Assembly: GCA_025355915.1 (NCBI GenBank)
Contig: JANXYT010000401.1
Span: 1 to 11,131, forward strand
Length of the DNA: 11,131 bases
Direction of reading: 5' to 3'
Origin: Holophagaceae bacterium
GTDB taxonomy: Bacteria; Acidobacteriota; Holophagae; Holophagales; Holophagaceae
Each line of letters begins with the position of its first letter. Positions within the stretch are counted from its first letter, which is position 1. The notes beneath the pieces are model-generated. The model saw only the letters and a program-made list of their open reading frames with translations. It had not been told where the DNA came from and did not search any database. Both the position numbers and the translations under genes were made by a program. This document shows positions 1-7,395 of the stretch, piece after piece.

Positions 1-891
1 CTCGGCCACGGCCGCCAGGGCGACGTGGTCGTCGTGAGCCGCGTGCCCTGGATCAGCTACAACTGGGGGCCGTACGGCATCGGCGCGAACGTGATGTGGG
101 CCCCGGGTCGCGCCGAGGAGGGTTGGGCCTATTCGGAGGACGGCGTCCGCGCCTGCGTCACCGAAGCCGCCAAGACGGGCCGCAAGGTGGCGGGTCTGGT
201 CATCACCAGCCCCGACAACCCCACGGGCCAGACCCTGACGCTCGAACGCCAGATCGTCCTGGCCCGGGCCGCCCTGGAAGCGGGCGTAGCCTTCGTGCTC
301 TTCGACTGGATGTACCACGCCGTGGGCGATGGCGAGCCCTACGACGTGAACGTGCTGCTGCGCGCTTTCGAGCCGGAGTTGCGCAAGCGCCTCATGGTGC
401 TGGATGGCATCACCAAGAGCCTGGGCGGCTCCAACATCCGCAACTGCCATCTGCTGGCCGATGCCGAAGTCACCAAGACCATCGTGGCCCAGTCCTCGCA
501 CACGGTGATCCCCTCCTTCTTCAGTCTGGCCGTGGCCATGGCCGCCTACGAGCAGGGCTTCCAGACCGCTTCCGCGCCCATCGCCGGCCCCTGCCGCGCC
601 AGCCGCGCCTGGCTGCGCGACTACCTGAAGCAGCAGGGCCTCACCCACATCATCGGCCAGGGCTACTACGCCTTCATCAACGTGGCCGAAGGGCTGAAGG
701 CCAAGGGCTGGGCCGATAGCGAACCCTTAGGCCAGTACTTAGCCGAGAACCACGGCGTGGCCGTGGTGCCCGGCGCCTTCTTCAGCCCCTACGGCGGCGA
801 CTGGATCCGCTTCTCCTACGCCACCCCCGTCGAACGCACCCAGGGCGCCGCCGAGCGGCTGATGGCAGCGCTCAAATCACTTCAGAACTAA
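1..891 (+). CDS. PLP-dependent class I/II aminotransferase, C-terminal 296 residues (5' end outside window)
   Basis: The frame is open from base 1, so the start lies outside the window and roughly 100 or more residues are missing compared with the usual 390-430 for fold-type I aminotransferases. In fragment numbering, SPDNPTG carries the cofactor-contacting Asn (N73). FDWMYH supplies the Asp that pairs with the pyridine nitrogen (D102) and a Tyr (Y105). DGITKSLGGSN holds the Schiff-base Lys (K139), and WIRFSYA near the end holds the Arg expected to bind the substrate carboxylate (R270). All catalytic positions expected in this part are present, so the enzyme should be active in transferring an amino group between an amino acid and a 2-oxo acid in the cytoplasm. 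The substrate cannot be read from the fragment. The gene ends TAA and is followed 9 bases later by an inverted repeat, then by the GCS2-M20 fusion gene on the same strand. Confidence 0.9.
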   Translation, partial: LGHGRQGDVVVVSRVPWISYNWGPYGIGANVMWAPGRAEEGWAYSEDGVRACVTEAAKTGRKVAGLVITSPDNPTGQTLTLERQIVLARAALEAGVAFVLFDWMYHAVGDGEPYDVNVLLRAFEPELRKRLMVLDGITKSLGGSNIRNCHLLADAEVTKTIVAQSSHTVIPSFFSLAVAMAAYEQGFQTASAPIAGPCRASRAWLRDYLKQQGLTHIIGQGYYAFINVAEGLKAKGWADSEPLGQYLAENHGVAVVPGAFFSPYGGDWIRFSYATPVERTQGAAERLMAALKSLQN

Positions 892-899
892 AAAGATTC

Positions 900-964
900 A
901 CCACGAAGATCACGAAGAAAATTCGCCCTACGGCCTTCTTCTCCTTTTTCGTGGTCTTCGTGGT
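900..964. repeat. Dispersed inverted repeat of the CCACGAAG type, copy 1 (possible transcript-end hairpin)
   Basis: Left arm 900-920 (ACCACGAAGATCACGAAGAA...) pairs with right arm 945-964 (TTTTTCGTGGTCTTCGTGGT). Over 20 positions only two are not Watson-Crick, and both would be G-U wobbles in RNA, so the stem is nearly complete. The loop is about 24 bases. A related copy lies at 10767-10839. Placed between two co-oriented genes, it could fold in the aminotransferase transcript and act as a terminator or 3'-end stabiliser. Similar CCACGAAG repeats are, to my knowledge, scattered in intergenic regions of many unrelated bacterial genomes. Confidence 0.8.
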
Positions 965-990
965 TCGCATTTGTTTTTTCTGAATGATCC

Positions 991-995
991 GGGAG
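991..995 (+). promoter_or_regulatory. Ribosome binding site deciding a GTG start for the GCS2-M20 gene
   Basis: GGGAG lies 5 bases before GTG at 1001. The frame is open further upstream to a TTG at 971, but that codon abuts the inverted repeat, lacks a visible Shine-Dalgarno sequence and would add ten residues of non-conserved character. GTG 1001 is therefore preferred. Confidence 0.65.
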
Positions 996-1000
996 TCCCC

Positions 1001-3820
1001 GTGTTCGACTTGAACGCCTTTGTCGAGAAGTTCCAGCTGGCCAGGCAGACGGCGCTGGAGACGCGGCCCTCGGGCGGTCTCTGCGGGCTGGAGCTGGAGT
1101 GGAACCTGGTGGATCCGCAGTTCCGCCCGTTGCTCACGGTGGGCACCGGGCCCGATCGCATGTCCTTCGTGGATCACCTGCGCTCCAAGGTGCTGTCGCC
1201 CTGGACCGAGGAGTACCACCAGCTCGAGGTCTTCCACTGGATGATCGAGTGGGTGACGCGGCCCTACCACACGCCCAAGGGTGCGGTGTACGAGGGGCGC
1301 CTGCTCGAGGCGGCCCTCATCAACGCCCTGGCCAAGGCCGGACGCAGCTTCGGCGAGCCGCTCCACTACTGGCACGGCAACCTGCTCGTGCTCCCCGAAA
1401 TCGGGCCCGACTGCGTGCCCATGTCCTGGCACCTGGCCAAGCGCCGCTACCTCCAGCGCTGCGTCGAGATGTACGGCACCGAACTGGCCACGGCGGGCAC
1501 CCACTCCAACCTGAGCCTGCCCGAACCCATGCTGGCCTGGGATTTCATGCATCTGCCCGCCTCCGAGCGCGGGGACACCCACCTGGACGACTACAAGAAC
1601 CAGGTCTACATCACCGGCACCCGGCTCATGCGCGCCTTCGCTTCGCTCTTCATCGCCGCCAGCGCCAGCACGCCCCTGCAGGCCTCGAAGGAGAACGGCA
1701 AACCCGTCGTGCGGCTCACACCCTTTGAATCCGTGCGGAACCTCACCTTCCCGAACCCGCCTGCCCTCGACGTGCCGGATCTCAACCGCAGCCATTCCGA
1801 CTACCTGCGCCTGTCTTACGATCTGGTGCGGCGCGGCGTGCGCTTCGGCAACAACAACTGGATTCCCGTCCGCGCCCGCTCTCAGGCCGAGCCCGTGGAA
1901 CGCCTCATCCAGGTCACCAGCGATCAGCTGCACGACATCTACGCCCGGGGCCTCTTTGCCGCTGGCGAAACGCGGAACGTGGAGGACATGGCCGCACAGA
2001 TCGAGCGGCAAAACCTTTTCGCCCGCATCGACCTGCCCATGGCCCGCGTGGAAGTGCGCACGGACGACCCCGGCCACGAGCTGGCCCTGGACGTGGCCAA
2101 CCTCACGCTGAAGCATCTGCTGCTGCTCCGCTTCTACGCCGATCCCGATTTCGCCCGGGGTTTCCGCTACGACGCAGAGGACATCAAACGCGCCCGTCGC
2201 AACGAAGAACTCGCCGCCAGGGAAGGCCTGCGCGCCGTCATCGAGGATCCCCTCACGGCCAAACCCATCCAGCTGCGCGCCTTCCTGGACTGGACCCTCC
2301 AGCAGCTGCGCCCCCTGGCCGAAGCGCTCGGCATGTGGGAGGACCTCCAGCCCCTGCGCGCTCTGGTCGAAGGGGCCCCCAGCACCGCCGAGCGCATCCG
2401 GCAGACATTGAAGGCGAAGCTCGGCACCTCGGACATCGTGCCCCCTTCCCTGCTGGTGGAATTGGCCGAGGCCCGCAAGGTCCAGGTGCGCCACGATGTG
2501 GCCACCGTCACCGCCCACATCGCCGACCTGGGCGGCGAAGAGGGCAAGCTGCGCGATTTTGTGGAACACGCCCGCGAAGAGGTGCACCTGGATCCCCAGG
2601 CGCCCATCCGGTTCCGGCCGCGGCCCGAAACGCTCGTGGATGCGGAATACCCCGACAAGACCTCCGAAGTGCTGGCCATGGCCCAGCGCCTGGTGCGCAT
2701 CCCCAGCGTCACGGCCTGCCCCGAGGAGCGGCTGCCGGAGATCCACCGCGCCGCCACTTTCATCTACGACTACCTGCGCAATCACGGCGTTCCCGTTCGC
2801 ACCTTCAGTCAGGGCCCCTTCCCCGCTGTGCTGGCGCACTTCCCCGGCGGCGAGACGGCCCCAGCCATGCTCTGCGGCCACTTCGACGTGGTGGCACCCG
2901 AGCCCGACGACAGCCAGTTCGAGCCCAAGATCGAGGGCGACTACCTCTGGGGCCGTGGGGCCGCCGACATGAAGACCGTGGTCTCGACCTACCTCGTGTG
3001 GATGAAAGACACCCTCAAGAAGGGTGCACCCTATCCCCCCGTGAACCTGCTGCTGGTGGGCAACGAGGAGAACGGCGAGTTGGAGCCCATGGGCACGCCC
3101 CATGTGCTGAAGGTCCTCAAGGACGAGTGGAACTATGAGCCGTCCTTCTTCATCGCGGGTGAGCGGACCGGCGAAAAGGGCACCGAACTGTGGGGCGAGG
3201 TCTGCACCCAGAACCGTGGCGTACTGCGCTTCGAGTTGGTGGCCCACGGCACCCGCGGCCACAGCGGTCTGGCGGGCGGCAGCGATCTCACCGAGCGGCT
3301 GCTCAGCGCCCGCGAGGCCCTGCGAGAGCTGTTCGCCAAGCACCTGACCCTGAAGGCCGCGGACGGCTGGCAGTCCCTGGCCCGCTTCGCCTACATCCAG
3401 GTGGGCACGCCCGGCATCTACAACATCACCCCGGACCGCGGCTCCCTGGGCGTGGAGATCCGTGCCATCCCCCAGGACGATGTCTCCAAGATGCGCGCCG
3501 AGATCGAGACCCTGGCCATGGAACTGCAGGTGGAATTCCTACCCTCCGCCTGGGAACCCGGCGTGGCCTGCGATCCGGAAAACCCCTACCTCAAGGCGCT
3601 GCTCGTAGGCATCAGAGCGGCCGGCGGCGACCTGCGCCTTGGCCGCAAGGGCGCCGGCACCTCGGCGCGCTTTGCGCCGGGCGGCCAGGGCATCGTCTGG
3701 GGCCAAACCGGCATCGGCCCCCATGCCGCCGGCGAACGCCACTACATCCCCAGCATCGATCCCTACTACCGGGCACTGGATGCGTTCGCAAAGGAACTGA
3801 AAAAGCTCAGACAGGATTAA
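1001..3820 (+). CDS. Two-domain fusion: glutamate-cysteine-ligase-like (GCS2) domain + M20 zinc metallopeptidase domain
   Basis: 939 residues from GTG 1001. Residues about 10-430 resemble the GCS2 family of ATP-dependent carboxylate-amine ligases. GLELEW (29-34) carries the paired acidic residues typical of the metal/ATP site, GTHSN (166-170) is a core His/Asn motif, and ARVEVR (348-353) matches the conserved R-x-E-x-R strand. A mostly helical stretch of about 120 residues links to an M20/ArgE/DapE-type hydrolase from about 548. There GHFDVV gives the metal ligand H627 and D629, GRGAADMK the bridging D656, and GNEENGE the catalytic/ligand pair E689-E690. GERTG gives E721, GHSG is the dimer-domain motif, and GPHAAGERH gives the last ligand H908. 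Both halves look intact. Family knowledge predicts gamma-glutamyl (or similar) amide formation in one half and amide/peptide hydrolysis in the other; the substrate is unknown. The last codons and the stop lie in a dispersed repeat. Two fused adjacent genes, or a sequencing error that removed a stop, are alternatives, but the linker reads cleanly in frame. Confidence 0.85.
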   Translation: MFDLNAFVEKFQLARQTALETRPSGGLCGLELEWNLVDPQFRPLLTVGTGPDRMSFVDHLRSKVLSPWTEEYHQLEVFHWMIEWVTRPYHTPKGAVYEGRLLEAALINALAKAGRSFGEPLHYWHGNLLVLPEIGPDCVPMSWHLAKRRYLQRCVEMYGTELATAGTHSNLSLPEPMLAWDFMHLPASERGDTHLDDYKNQVYITGTRLMRAFASLFIAASASTPLQASKENGKPVVRLTPFESVRNLTFPNPPALDVPDLNRSHSDYLRLSYDLVRRGVRFGNNNWIPVRARSQAEPVERLIQVTSDQLHDIYARGLFAAGETRNVEDMAAQIERQNLFARIDLPMARVEVRTDDPGHELALDVANLTLKHLLLLRFYADPDFARGFRYDAEDIKRARRNEELAAREGLRAVIEDPLTAKPIQLRAFLDWTLQQLRPLAEALGMWEDLQPLRALVEGAPSTAERIRQTLKAKLGTSDIVPPSLLVELAEARKVQVRHDVATVTAHIADLGGEEGKLRDFVEHAREEVHLDPQAPIRFRPRPETLVDAEYPDKTSEVLAMAQRLVRIPSVTACPEERLPEIHRAATFIYDYLRNHGVPVRTFSQGPFPAVLAHFPGGETAPAMLCGHFDVVAPEPDDSQFEPKIEGDYLWGRGAADMKTVVSTYLVWMKDTLKKGAPYPPVNLLLVGNEENGELEPMGTPHVLKVLKDEWNYEPSFFIAGERTGEKGTELWGEVCTQNRGVLRFELVAHGTRGHSGLAGGSDLTERLLSAREALRELFAKHLTLKAADGWQSLARFAYIQVGTPGIYNITPDRGSLGVEIRAIPQDDVSKMRAEIETLAMELQVEFLPSAWEPGVACDPENPYLKALLVGIRAAGGDLRLGRKGAGTSARFAPGGQGIVWGQTGIGPHAAGERHYIPSIDPYYRALDAFAKELKKLRQD

Positions 3821-3847
3821 CAGGATGAAAAGCTGGATGAACAGGAT
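3811..3847. repeat. Dispersed ACAGGAT repeat overlapping a stop codon, between convergent genes
   Basis: ACAGGAT occurs at 3811, 3820 and 3841, with GGATGAA-like spacers between (ACAGGATTAACAGGATGAA, then GGATGAACAGGAT). I know this pattern as a short repeat scattered in intergenic DNA of many bacteria. It begins inside the final codons of the GCS2-M20 gene and supplies its TAA (3818-3820). It fills the 42-base gap to the convergent end of the copper ATPase gene at 3863. No strong hairpin is visible, so a terminator role is not supported by the sequence. Confidence 0.6.
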
Positions 3848-3862
3848 CTGAGATCGGCAAGA

Positions 3863-6208
3863 TCACAGGTCCAGTCTCCGCAGTCGCAAGGCGTTACCGA
3901 TGACTGAGACGGAACTCAGGCTCATGGCGGCCCCGGCGATGATCGGGCTGAGCAGCAAACCGAAGAAGGGGTAGAGCACTCCCGCCGCCACCGGAATCCC
4001 CAGCGCGTTATAGATGAAGGCGAAGAACAGGTTCTGGCGGATGTTCCCCATGGTGGCGCGGCTGAGGCGGATGGCCTTGGCGATGCCGCGAAGGTCGCCT
4101 TTCACCAGGGTAATGCCAGCGCTTTGCATGGCCACATCGGTGCCGGTGCCCATGGCGATCCCGATCTCGGCTTCGCTCAGGGCGGGTGCATCGTTGATGC
4201 CGTCCCCGGCCATCGCCACATGCTTGCCCTCGGCCCGCAGTCGCTTCACACGAGCGACTTTTCCGGCGGGTTCGATCCCGGCTTCCACCGCATCCAGGCC
4301 CAGTTCCTTGGCGACTGCATCGGCCGTGCGGCGGTTGTCACCCGTGAGCATGACGAGCTTGACTCCGAGCGCGTGGAGGTCGCGAATGGCTTCGGCGGTC
4401 GTGGCTTTGATCGGGTCAGCCACCGCGAGCACTCCGGCGGGTTTGCCATCGATCGCGACAAACATCGCGGTCTTCCCCTCTTCCTGAAGTTTAATGGCCG
4501 ACGCTTCAAGGGGTTCCAGACCCATGATCTTCTCGTTCTTCAGGAAATCCGGTTTGCCAATCAGCACCGAACGATTGGCGACCATGCCGACGACACCGCC
4601 TCCCGTCACGGAACGGAAGTCCTTCACCTCCTCGAGGGTGAGGCCCTGATCCTTCGCGCCCTGGACAATCGCGGCGGCGAGGGGGTGTTCGCTGTTCTGC
4701 TCCAGTGAGGCAGAAAGGCGCAGGAATTCCTTCCCGTCGAGACCTTCGGTGGGAAGGACATCCATCAACTTGGGTTTTCCCTCCGTGAGGGTGCCCGTCT
4801 TGTCCAAGACGAGCGTGGTGACCTTCTCCAGCCGTTCGAGCGCTTCGGCGTTTTTTACCAGCACGCCTTCCTGGGCGCCACGGCCCACGCCGACCATGAT
4901 GGACATGGGCGTAGCCAGGCCCAGGGCGCAGGGACAGGCGATGATGAGGACTGCCACGGCATTGACGAGGGCGTGCGCGAGTCTCGGCTCAGGCCCAAGC
5001 CACATCCAGACGATGAAAGTGAGCACCGAAACAGCCAGCACCGCCGGCACGAAATAGCCTGCGACCTTGTCCGCGAGCCCTTGAATCGGTGCCCGGCTGC
5101 GCTGGGCCTCGGCAACCATGCTGACGATTTGGCCAAGCATGGTGTCGGAACCGACACGATCGGCGCGCATGACGAAACTGCCAGGACCATTGACTGTCCC
5201 GCCCGTCACCTTGTCGCCGACGGCCTTTTCCACCGGAAGGGGTTCGCCGGTGAGCATGGATTCTTCTACGCTGGAATGGCCTTCGACGACCGTGCCATCC
5301 ACAGGCACCTTGTCTCCCGGAACCACACGTAGCCAGTCGCCGACCTTTACCTGGTCGAGCGGGACTTCATGGTCGCCCCCGGGCGCGACTTGCCGCGCCG
5401 TGGGTGGTGCGAGGTTCAGCAGGGCTTTGATGGCGCTGCCGGTGCGGCTGCGGGCGCGGAGTTCGAGCACTTGGCCGAGCAGCACCAGGACCACGATCAC
5501 TGCTGCGGCCTCGAAGTAGATGGCAACTTTGCCCCCGTGCTGCATCGTGTGGGGGAACAGGTTGGGCGTGAGCATCGCCACGGAACTGAAGACGAATGCA
5601 GCGCCCACACCGATGGCGATCAACGTGAACATGTTCAAGTTGCGCGTCACGAGGGAGCGCCAGCCCCGCTCGAAGAACGGCCAGCCCGCCCACCAGACCA
5701 CGGGTGTGGTGAGCGCAAATTGCACCCAACGGGAGGCGTGGCCATCGATCCAGGGCAGTCTGGCCAAGGCCGGGATCACATGGGCCATCGCCAGGAGGAA
5801 CACCGGCAAGGTCAACGCAGAGCCGATCCAGAAGCGCTGGGTCATGTCGCGCAGTTCGGCATTCTCCGCCTGTTCCGTGTTGGCTGAAGGTGTCTCCAGT
5901 TCCAGGGTCATGCCGCACTTGGGGCAGTTCCCGGGATGATCCTGCCGCACTTCGGGGTGCATGGGGCAGGTGTAGATCGAATGGCTTGGCGCGGGCGTGC
6001 CGTCAATCGGAGAACTCCCAGCCGCGGGTGGGGCATTGGCTGTGGGTGTTTCCAGTTCCAGAGTCATGCCGCACTTGGGGCAGTTCCCGGGATGGTCTTG
6101 CCGCACTTCGGGGTGCATGGGGCATGTGTAGATCGGAGATCCCGATGCCGGCATGCCCATCGCCGGATGACCCCCACCGGCTGGAATCGGAATGGTCTCG
6201 ACGCTCAT
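3863..6208 (-). CDS. copA: Copper-translocating P1B-type ATPase with two N-terminal Cys/His metal-binding modules
   Basis: 781 residues; inner-membrane ATP-driven export of Cu(I) (or Ag(I)) to the periplasm. Residues 27-51 and 79-103 are two copies of a YTCPMHPE...CPKCGM heavy-metal-binding module; no GMxCxxC HMA domain is present. The body is canonical. Membrane helices begin near 127, and the actuator loop has TGEP (320-323). CPC (425-427) lies in the transport helix, DKTGT carries the phosphorylated D469, and SEHPL (506-510) binds nucleotide. GDGINDAP spans 668-675; YN (733-734) and MSLSS (762-766) in the last helices match the Cu(I)-type (P1B-1) metal-site signature. ATG at 6206-6208 is preceded by AAGGAA at a spacing of about 10. 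It is the last gene of a four-gene leftward operon and ends TGA 42 bases from the convergent fusion gene. Specificity for copper rather than silver is inferred. Confidence 0.95.
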   Translation of the reverse strand: MSVETIPIPAGGGHPAMGMPASGSPIYTCPMHPEVRQDHPGNCPKCGMTLELETPTANAPPAAGSSPIDGTPAPSHSIYTCPMHPEVRQDHPGNCPKCGMTLELETPSANTEQAENAELRDMTQRFWIGSALTLPVFLLAMAHVIPALARLPWIDGHASRWVQFALTTPVVWWAGWPFFERGWRSLVTRNLNMFTLIAIGVGAAFVFSSVAMLTPNLFPHTMQHGGKVAIYFEAAAVIVVLVLLGQVLELRARSRTGSAIKALLNLAPPTARQVAPGGDHEVPLDQVKVGDWLRVVPGDKVPVDGTVVEGHSSVEESMLTGEPLPVEKAVGDKVTGGTVNGPGSFVMRADRVGSDTMLGQIVSMVAEAQRSRAPIQGLADKVAGYFVPAVLAVSVLTFIVWMWLGPEPRLAHALVNAVAVLIIACPCALGLATPMSIMVGVGRGAQEGVLVKNAEALERLEKVTTLVLDKTGTLTEGKPKLMDVLPTEGLDGKEFLRLSASLEQNSEHPLAAAIVQGAKDQGLTLEEVKDFRSVTGGGVVGMVANRSVLIGKPDFLKNEKIMGLEPLEASAIKLQEEGKTAMFVAIDGKPAGVLAVADPIKATTAEAIRDLHALGVKLVMLTGDNRRTADAVAKELGLDAVEAGIEPAGKVARVKRLRAEGKHVAMAGDGINDAPALSEAEIGIAMGTGTDVAMQSAGITLVKGDLRGIAKAIRLSRATMGNIRQNLFFAFIYNALGIPVAAGVLYPFFGLLLSPIIAGAAMSLSSVSVIGNALRLRRLDL
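5889..6135. repeat. In-frame tandem duplication of the metal-binding module inside copA
   Basis: Segments 5889-5979 and 6045-6135 (91 bases each, 156 bases or 52 codons apart) match except at five positions. Read on the coding (-) strand, all five differences fall at third codon positions and none changes an amino acid: ACC/ACA, CAG/CAA, GAT/GAC, ACC/ACT and GAG/GAA. The two modules are therefore identical in protein over this stretch. The spacer between them is Ala/Pro/Ser-rich and differs from the sequence before the first module. Confidence 0.9.
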
Positions 6209-6271
6209 GTGGGCTTGGTTCCTTTTAGGAAGGGTGTGGCGAGGCTTTGCATTTCAGATGATGGGCGAATG

Positions 6272-6442
6272 TCATCCACAGCAGGATTTGGATTCGCCGC
6301 CAGATAAGGCCAGGAATTTCTGCTGACACTGCTCACTGCAAAAATAGAACGTCTTCCCATCACGATCCGCATGGAGGGCGGTGGCTTCGTCCACGCTCAT
6401 CCCACAGGTCGGGTCTTTGGAGAATGTTTTCGACTCGCTCAT
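6272..6442 (-). CDS. Small YHS-domain protein, copper operon
   Basis: 56 residues from ATG at 6440-6442, preceded by AAGGAA six bases upstream; an in-frame start 11 codons earlier lacks this signal. The protein is one YHS domain: DPTCGM (C13-G14-M15), then KTFYFCSEQCQQKF with C35 and C39, and a C-terminal Cys pair (C54, C55) before the final Gly. YHS domains carry Cys residues suited to binding soft metals and are often encoded beside, or fused to, copper and silver P-type ATPases. No signal peptide is visible, so it is probably cytoplasmic and may pass Cu(I) to the ATPase encoded next (63-base gap). The chaperone role is inferred. The CC tail is outside the core domain and could be an extra metal site. 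Confidence 0.85.
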   Translation of the reverse strand: MSESKTFSKDPTCGMSVDEATALHADRDGKTFYFCSEQCQQKFLALSGGESKSCCG

Positions 6443-6497
6443 GGCATGTTCCTTGTTTTGGATGTCTAGTTTCAAAATGATGATCGCTAGCCGATGA

Positions 6498-6623
6498 TTA
6501 TTTCTTGGATGACCGACTGATCACCAGGACCAGCAGGACGACCACCAGCAGGCCCATGACCGTCCACAGCCACATCCCGCCACCCAGCCATCCGTTCATA
6601 TGTCCGCTTGGTTGATTCATCAT
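6498..6623 (-). CDS. Small single-span membrane protein, copper operon
   Basis: 41 residues from ATG at 6621-6623, with AAGG six bases upstream. A longer open frame to 6713 exists, but its extra part is Cys/Gln/Gly-rich with no ribosome site and crosses the region below a hairpin, so the short form is preferred. The N-terminus is short and polar with one His and three Met; GWLGGGMWLW leads into a hydrophobic helix (about 17-35), and the C-terminus SRSSKK is basic, suggesting a cytoplasmic tail. I do not recognise a named family. Tiny Gly/Met/Trp membrane proteins of this look occur in metal-resistance loci, and position between the Met-rich protein and the YHS protein suggests a copper-linked role, such as an accessory subunit of the ATPase. 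Function is unknown. Confidence 0.65.
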   Translation of the reverse strand: MMNQPSGHMNGWLGGGMWLWTVMGLLVVVLLVLVISRSSKK

Positions 6624-6709
6624 GATTCGCCTTTCATCGCCCTGAAGCACGCCCAGGGCAAGACCTTCTTGGCCGCCCAGACAGGCGCATTGTCGATTTG
6701 AAGCAAGAC

Positions 6710-6745
6710 CCACTGGACGCCGATCGCCATTTCGGAGTCCAGTGG
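6710..6745. other. Strong hairpin between the Met-rich and small membrane protein genes
   Basis: CCACTGGAC (6710-6718) and GTCCAGTGG (6737-6745) are perfect inverse complements. CCGA (6720-6723) and TCGG (6732-6735) extend the stem inside one mismatched pair, giving 13 base pairs around an 8-base loop. It begins 31 bases after the Met-rich gene stop on the - strand. The - strand has no T-run after it, so it is not a textbook intrinsic terminator for the operon. It could stabilise the 3' end of the first cistron or dampen read-through. The T-rich flank lies on the + side (6746-6770), where no gene reads in. Confidence 0.6.
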
Positions 6746-6776
6746 TAAGTGATTGATATATTTGATTTTTATGGAT

Positions 6777-7226
6777 CTATTCTGGCTTCTTATCCATGCC
6801 CTTCATCATGGGAGGATGCGACATGGACCCCTTGCCCATCGGCATGTGCTGCATCATGTCCATATGCATCTCTGCCATCCGTGTATTCATGGCAGTCCGT
6901 TGCTGAGCCATTTTGGTGATGATGGCGGCCATCAGGTCGACCTTAGCCTCCGGCGTGGCGCTGTTCATCGCGGCAATCTGGGTGGCGAGTTCGGCGTCCT
7001 GGGCCTTCATCTCGGTCATCATCGCCTGACAGCGATCCATCATCTTGGACTGCTCCATGGGCTTCCCCTCCATGGTCTTGCCCTTCATGGTCTTGCCCTC
7101 CATCGGCATCTTCTTCGCCTTCGCAGGCTCAGGAGATTGCGATGAGGCTGGTGACCAGGCGGCCAAGGCCATGGCCAACGCGAGGCCAGTACGGACCGCG
7201 AAATTCTTGCTCGGCTGTATGTTCAT
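6777..7226 (-). CDS. Met-rich exported protein, putative periplasmic copper binder
   Basis: 149 residues from ATG at 7224-7226, preceded by AGGGGA six bases upstream; the frame stays open to 7301 but without a better start. Residues 1-29 form a signal peptide: K7/R12, the hydrophobic stretch LALAMALAAW, then SPASSQ as the likely cleavage area. About 25 of the roughly 120 mature residues are Met. Residues 40-58 repeat an M-[EK]-G-K-[TP] unit (MEGKTMKGKTMEGKPM). The middle (about 64-120) looks like an amphipathic helical stretch with one Cys (C66). The tail is Met/His-rich (HMDMMQHMPM at 121-130, SHPPMMKGM at 136-144). Clusters of Met and His bind Cu(I)/Ag(I) in the oxidising periplasm. It is first in the copper operon, so it may sequester or hand over periplasmic copper. 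I cannot assign it to a named family; the spaced-Met helical middle is superficially like Spy/CpxP proteins. Confidence 0.8.
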   Translation of the reverse strand: MNIQPSKNFAVRTGLALAMALAAWSPASSQSPEPAKAKKMPMEGKTMKGKTMEGKPMEQSKMMDRCQAMMTEMKAQDAELATQIAAMNSATPEAKVDLMAAIITKMAQQRTAMNTRMAEMHMDMMQHMPMGKGSMSHPPMMKGMDKKPE

Positions 7227-7377
7227 GTTCAATCCCCTAGAGTGTGTTTTGTTGTGGTTGACGGTTGGCCGTATTGTCGCTTGGAATTTGCGTTGCACCA
7301 TTGATTTGCGAGCGGCTCGGCCATCCGAATTTCACCGATGGCAGGCCCTCCCCGCGGTGGGCTTCGGCCAGGTTGGT

Positions 7378-7395
7378 TAAAGCTCATGAGCTTTA
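7378..7395. promoter_or_regulatory. Perfect 18-bp palindrome, candidate operator
   Basis: TAAAGCTCATGAGCTTTA is identical to its reverse complement across all 18 bases. It lies about 150 bases upstream of the Met-rich gene start and directly beside the C/G-tract inverted repeat. Such even, spacer-free palindromes are typical of homodimeric repressor sites; it could also form a short hairpin in the leader RNA. The regulator is not in the window. Confidence 0.5.

Noticed and set aside
971..1000. TTG start at 971 for the fusion protein
   Set aside because: There is no ribosome site, it adjoins the inverted repeat, and the GGGAG-spaced GTG at 1001 explains the start better.
872..3343. Long - strand open frame (over 800 codons) opposite the fusion gene
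   Set aside because: It is antisense to a gene with clear domain motifs. Its translation is Gly/His/Val/Gln-rich low-complexity text with no domain, as expected from stop-poor GC-rich DNA, and it runs through the intergenic inverted repeat.
5889..6135. CRISPR-like repeat-spacer pattern
   Set aside because: There are only two copies, they are coding and in frame, and they are explained by duplicated metal-binding modules.
6624..6713. Longer N-terminus of the small membrane protein
   Set aside because: The extra 30 codons are not hydrophobic, lack a ribosome site and reach into the hairpin region.
7227..7301. Longer N-terminus of the Met-rich protein
   Set aside because: It would bury the signal peptide behind 25 polar residues; AGGGGA lies at the right distance before ATG 7226.
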